Positions 59,817-64,000 of a DNA stretch of 64,000 nt are shown here, one piece after another (the first letter of the stretch is position 1; every line of letters starts with the position of its first letter). Both the position numbers and the translations under genes were made by a program. This stretch comes from Embiotoca jacksoni (Eukaryota; Chordata; Actinopteri; Embiotocidae), in contig JAKOON010000006.1 of the NCBI GenBank assembly GCA_022577435.1, positions 19,368,501 through 19,432,500 on the forward strand. Direction: 5' to 3'. A model generated the notes under the pieces. It saw only the letters and a program-made list of their open reading frames with translations, searched no databases and was not told where the DNA came from.

Positions 59817-61079
59817 TCGCACCTTTTAGAGCGGAAGGTCACAAAAGTAAAAATTTCTAAAATACACAAAATGTATAAATACTAGACAGCACAAAGCAGG
59901 AATAAGTAATAAGTAAATCCTGGTCAGAAGACCTAAGTGACCTGTTCATGATGTAAGGATGGAGCAGGTCACAGACAGATGCTTGATCATACAGAGCTCT
60001 ACATGTGAGGACTAGAAGCTGGTAAGCCAGTATAAAGAAGATAAGATGGGTCTAATGTGAGTTGTTTTGAAGGATGTGGTTAACAGCCTTGCACAGGCAA
60101 ACTGAACCATTTGTATACAGTTCAGTTCTGACTTCATGAGGCCGTTGAAAAGGGAATTATAGTAGTTTAGCCAGGAGCATGTAAAAGCTCAGGTTGTAAT
60201 ACAAAAGACTTGAGTTTGATCATGTTTCTTAAATGTAAGAAAGATGTATGGGTCAGTGATTTTATACGTTGATCAAAGTACATTGCATGATTAAATATGT
60301 AACCTAGATTTCTGAGATTGGACCGCACAGTTCAAGAAACATACCCAAGTCTGAGAAACCCTGGAAGCCATACTGTCTGAACCAATGATAAGGACCTTAC
60401 TCTTATCTGCTGGAGCTGCTCAATCCTCTCTTAACCTAAATATAGAGTCACTCAACGTAGCAGGTTAATTGAGTCACATCTTCTATGGACACACTGGGTC
60501 TGCTGAGTCCATACTTGGCCCTATTGTACAGTCACAGGTTGTTCAGGGACAGAAGTCAAAGAAATCCAAAGGGGCCGAGGCAGGAAGGGCAGGAAGGCAG
60601 GAAATTGCAGGTGGCAGGTCAGAAAGGCTGGCAGCAGGCAAAGATGTCTCAATGAATTGTCCTACCATCAGTGTGAGGCAGGGAATCTGAAAACTCTTCC
60701 CCTAGTGTGGTCCCTCTGTGATAGAAGTACTCCGAAAGACCACTTTACCTATTTGCACGACCTTGAAGCACTTGCTAGTTTGTGTTTGAAAATCACGTTG
60801 TACATCCACTTTGAATAAAAGTGAGCCAGATAACATTCATATTTAAGACAGGTACAGTAGGCAGCAATGAATAATATTCTCAAATTCTTATCTACGAAGG
60901 AAACATCTGGCAAAGGTTTAGTTAGGAGGGAAAATGAAGATTTCACTGTTGGAATACTACTAACCACCAAGTTCTTTGTACAAAGACATAATGTGATTTT
61001 TACAATTAGAGGAGACAGAAAATGGAGAGATGGAGAAAAATAGATTAATATGCTGTTAGCAGCGCTGTAAGGCTATTTG

Positions 61080-61527
61080 TGTCAGGAGTTCCTGTCTGTC
61101 TCTGTTTTTGTCCTGGCAGTATATGAACCCTGGTCCTGCACTCCACCTCTGTCAGTCCATACAATACCTTCACCTGGTACTACGCTGCGGTTTTGTAGGT
61201 TGGTTGCATATTTACAATTCCGGTTCTGACTCCCTGTATGTTTTCTGACTGCAGCAGTTCCTACCAGCGTGCCTGTGATCTTGTGATCTTGTGATCCTGC
61301 CTGCTGTCCTTTGTCGGACCTCGGGTGCCACACAGTTGATCCAGTTGCTGTCCTGTTGCTGGCCACGGGCGCCCCACAGTCGGTCCTGCCTGACGTGCTG
61401 TTCCAGTCTAGAGGACCATACGGTCCAGCCTGCCTGATAACCTGTGTTTGGGAAATAAACATCCTTACCTGAAGTTCTGCTGTTGTCCGTGCTGCACTTG
61501 GGTCCGCTCACACCACACATCGTGACA
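61080..61527 (+). mobile_element. Probable solo LTR
   Basis: 448 bp bounded by TGTCAGG and CGTGACA, a TG...CA LTR with 5-bp inverted ends. Flanks ATTTG (left) and ACTTG (right) look like a 5-bp target duplication with one mismatch. An internal AATAAA at 61454-61459 would serve as the LTR poly(A) signal. No internal retroelement genes adjoin it, so it is probably a recombination remnant. Confidence 0.6.
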
Positions 61528-62944
61528 ACTTGGGCCAATCTGTTCTGGGAGCTAACTGCTAATACTACCATGCTCGCAAGGCCAGTGCTTATAATGCTTT
61601 TATTTGGAGGGTAGCTGTTTACCACTACCTTAGATTCATGTGTTATCATGCTAACATTTAAATAAGTACAACTTGGGCTGACTGTCTAATTTTTATTAAT
61701 AGCAGGTCGTAAACCCAAGTGTTGGACATATTGAAATTTTGGCGGAATTTTGATGGTGCCGGAGAAAAAGGTTTTGGACCATCAACAGCAACAATAATGA
61801 GGGGACATTTGGGAGTAAAAAAAAATGTGACTTTGAGACTACAACCGTGAGACTAGGTTTCATAGAGCCATGCCCCAAATGAGCAATAGGGCAGGACCAG
61901 CCGGGAGTGTAGACTCTGGTGATGGAGCAGACTGAGTTTGGGAATGGTTGATGGAAACTTTGGTTGAGACTCCCTGGACAGAAAGATTAGATAAAGTGGT
62001 TGTTGTTCACCTCCCTTAGTGAAATAGGCGAATGTAGGGGGATTCATCCTTTAACCAACATGTTGTTGGTGGTTGGTGTTCATTTTCCCACCCTGTTTCC
62101 TGTGTGATGCTCCACCCTCCCATTTCCTTCTTCTTTTTTTACCTTCCTGACCTTCCTTTCACCTTCTCCTCACGTTATTTCTCTTGTTTGGCAACTCCAG
62201 TAATATAAATATTCACTAAGTGGAATAACAGTGTTCCACTTCCAGTAGATGCCTAGCACAATGGGTAGTTAAATCAAATCTAATAAGTTACTGCTCCTGC
62301 TGTGGCTGTTTTTCTCTGCCGTTGTTTTGGAGATTACTATCTCCAAAAACACATTATTCTGTGATCCAAATTGCTTTTGGAAGAGCTTTGCAGTCAGGAA
62401 GAGATCCGACAAGGTAAATCTGGAAATACATGTTGCCATTGCCAATGTGAAACATTTGTTGAATATAAATTTACCTTAAGTATAAGACTGTAAATGTCTG
62501 CATGTCCTAAATAATTACTGTATGACTGCCGATTCCACCTATAAGTTTTTCACCTACTTTGTCTTCAATGCCAACATGTTTGGAGAATCTTGCCACTTTA
62601 AATGTTGATAGTTGTTTGAGACAAAAGAAATTCTGCTCAAAATTTGCAATTGGCACTACAATCACTAGCTGTGTCAAATCACCCCCTCATTTACTCATGC
62701 AGCACTCCCTAACAATGCTTTTAAATAGCTTCCAGTGAGCAGTGAATCTATATTTCAGATGCTTATGGATTGTCAGCAATCACATTATTGACAACTTTAG
62801 AGTCACACAAACATCTTTCTGCACCTATAGAATATGTACAGAGGACATGCCTTGAATACTGCTTCTTTTTGCTACAGAGTTGTACATTGTAAGGCCCAAT
62901 GTCATAAATAAATTTCCATAAATATGGAGTGATTTCAGATAAAA

Positions 62945-63246
62945 CTATTAAATGGTTAATGTATTGGTTGTTGTCTATTGCACTTGCCTGCACTTTAACT
63001 GCTGCGCCTTTAAAATGCATATTGCTTATTTTATATTTTAATTCTATTTGTTCAATTTTATGCATTTTATCTGTTCTATGCATTTTATCTTTTCTTATGC
63101 ATCTCATTTCTTTTCTATAATTTTAAATGTTCCTTTATATCTGCTTTTATGTGAAACACTGCATGTCATTCTCTTGTTGCGAAGCACTTAGAGCTGTATT
63201 GCTTGGATGAAAGGTGCTATACAAATAAAGTTTATTATTATTGTTG
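62945..63246 (+). mobile_element. LINE/SINE 3' tail (L2-like)
   Basis: The segment ends GGTGCTATACAAATAAAGTT followed by TATTATTATTG, the tail style of fish L2-type LINEs and their SINEs. The preceding TTTTATGCATTTTATCT repeats fit a LINE 3'UTR. No reverse transcriptase adjoins. Confidence 0.6.
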
Positions 63247-63534
63247 TATAAGTTCTCGTTAGCACAAAATGATACAATGACATCCTACTGGCAGGCAAAA
63301 TCTGCAATGCTATCAGTATATCTTATACCGAGCTTAAATATGGTTACTTCTGGCTTCAAGAAACCAAGATGGTGACAGCAAAAAGTCAGAAAGGCTTCAA
63401 TCGGGAGTTCACAAACCAGTGGGTCACCACCCAGAAATTTAAAATGTATAATTGTTTGATTTGAAGTGTTGAATTTGAAAGGTGTGGCCATTTACCTGTA
63501 TGGGGGGAGGGGGTCCAACAAAAGTACATTTGCA

Positions 63535-63588
63535 TTTTGTGATTTGCAAGATCCAATTAAATTTTGTGACTTGCAAGATCCAATTAAA
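63535..63588 (+). repeat. 27-bp tandem duplication
   Basis: TTTTGTGATTTGCAAGATCC plus AATTAAA occurs twice in a row with one T/C difference. Confidence 0.95.
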
Positions 63589-64000
63589 CCTATTCTTCCA
63601 CACAGATTCTTCTTTAAATCAGCCTTTCACAAGAACTTAGACTTCATTAAAATGCAACACTATCACAACACACGTGCTTGCAATACCAGTTTCAAATAGC
63701 CACACAGCTCAGAGACATGCAGGTTATTGCTTTTAGTTTTATACACAAATTGTGATCACAGCAGTGTGAAAAATAAAAAAAAAGACAGCTCGAGAGATAG
63801 TTTCAAATCCTTCCTTCAATTTGAGTCTCTGCATACGTAGCTGGTGACTGTTAAATGCTGGTGTGATTGTTGGATTGTCGTTTTCACCCTAAATTACAAC
63901 ATCAGAACCTCCTGGTATGTGTCATCATATGTATTTTCAGTTTGAGCAGCTGCTGACACTGAGAGCACAACTTCAAACCATCTTCAACTGATAAGTATAG

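Larger units (their letters stand above)
55250..61079. other. Intergenic region after ncf4
   Basis: AT-rich DNA without a supported gene. It contains a short minisatellite at 59.17 kb, a MITE end at 59.74-59.82 kb and a probable old repeat at about 59.95-60.42 kb. Open frames here are short and lack splice or codon support. Confidence 0.5.

Noticed and set aside
61082..61649. Minus-strand frames of 126 and 145 codons
   Set aside because: They lie across the solo LTR, which is read on the plus strand. Composition is not protein-like and there is no homology I recognise.

Overview
The window looks like nuclear genomic DNA of a teleost fish. It has spliced vertebrate genes, very dense (CA)n/(GT)n microsatellites, and many decayed transposons of types common in bony fish (Tc1/mariner, L2-type LINE, TIR MITEs, a solo LTR). 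The gene order resembles human chromosome 22q12-q13, where PVALB and NCF4 are neighbours and BAIAP2L2 lies farther along the same arm. The species cannot be named from the sequence alone.

Three protein-coding genes are supported exon by exon. (1) 1-2240, plus strand: the last four coding exons of a BAIAP2-family gene (best guess baiap2l2), comprising the end of the SH3 domain, a proline-rich linker and a WH2-like tail. (2) About 8385 to 2630, minus strand: a complete alpha-type parvalbumin gene with four coding exons (108 aa), plus a predicted non-coding exon 1 with a TATA box and MEF2-type sites. It is tail-to-tail with the first gene. (3) About 18.6-55.25 kb, plus strand: a complete ncf4 gene (p40phox, 10 coding exons, 347 aa; PX, SH3 and PB1 domains). 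It is divergent from pvalb across roughly 10 kb of non-coding DNA. The exon phases of pvalb and ncf4 join without a break.

Most of the rest is intron or intergenic DNA rich in repeats. The ncf4 introns hold a decayed mariner with nested inverted duplications (23.4-24.5 kb), a TIR MITE (37.1-37.5 kb), a Tc1-like element invaded by other repeats (44.3-45.8 kb), another mariner fragment (47.2-47.7 kb) and an antisense L2-type LINE (47.7-50.2 kb). The last 8.7 kb holds no gene I can support, but has a probable solo LTR (61.08-61.53 kb) and an L2-like 3' tail (63.25 kb).

Functionally the genes are independent: an actin/membrane adaptor, a cytosolic calcium buffer and a phagocyte NADPH-oxidase subunit. 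I found no operon-like or clearly novel multi-gene system. The points most worth checking are an ETS/IRF composite site at the ncf4 promoter, the parvalbumin promoter/exon 1 prediction, an unassigned splice-like exon chain at 17-17.8 kb, and the inverted duplications inside transposons.
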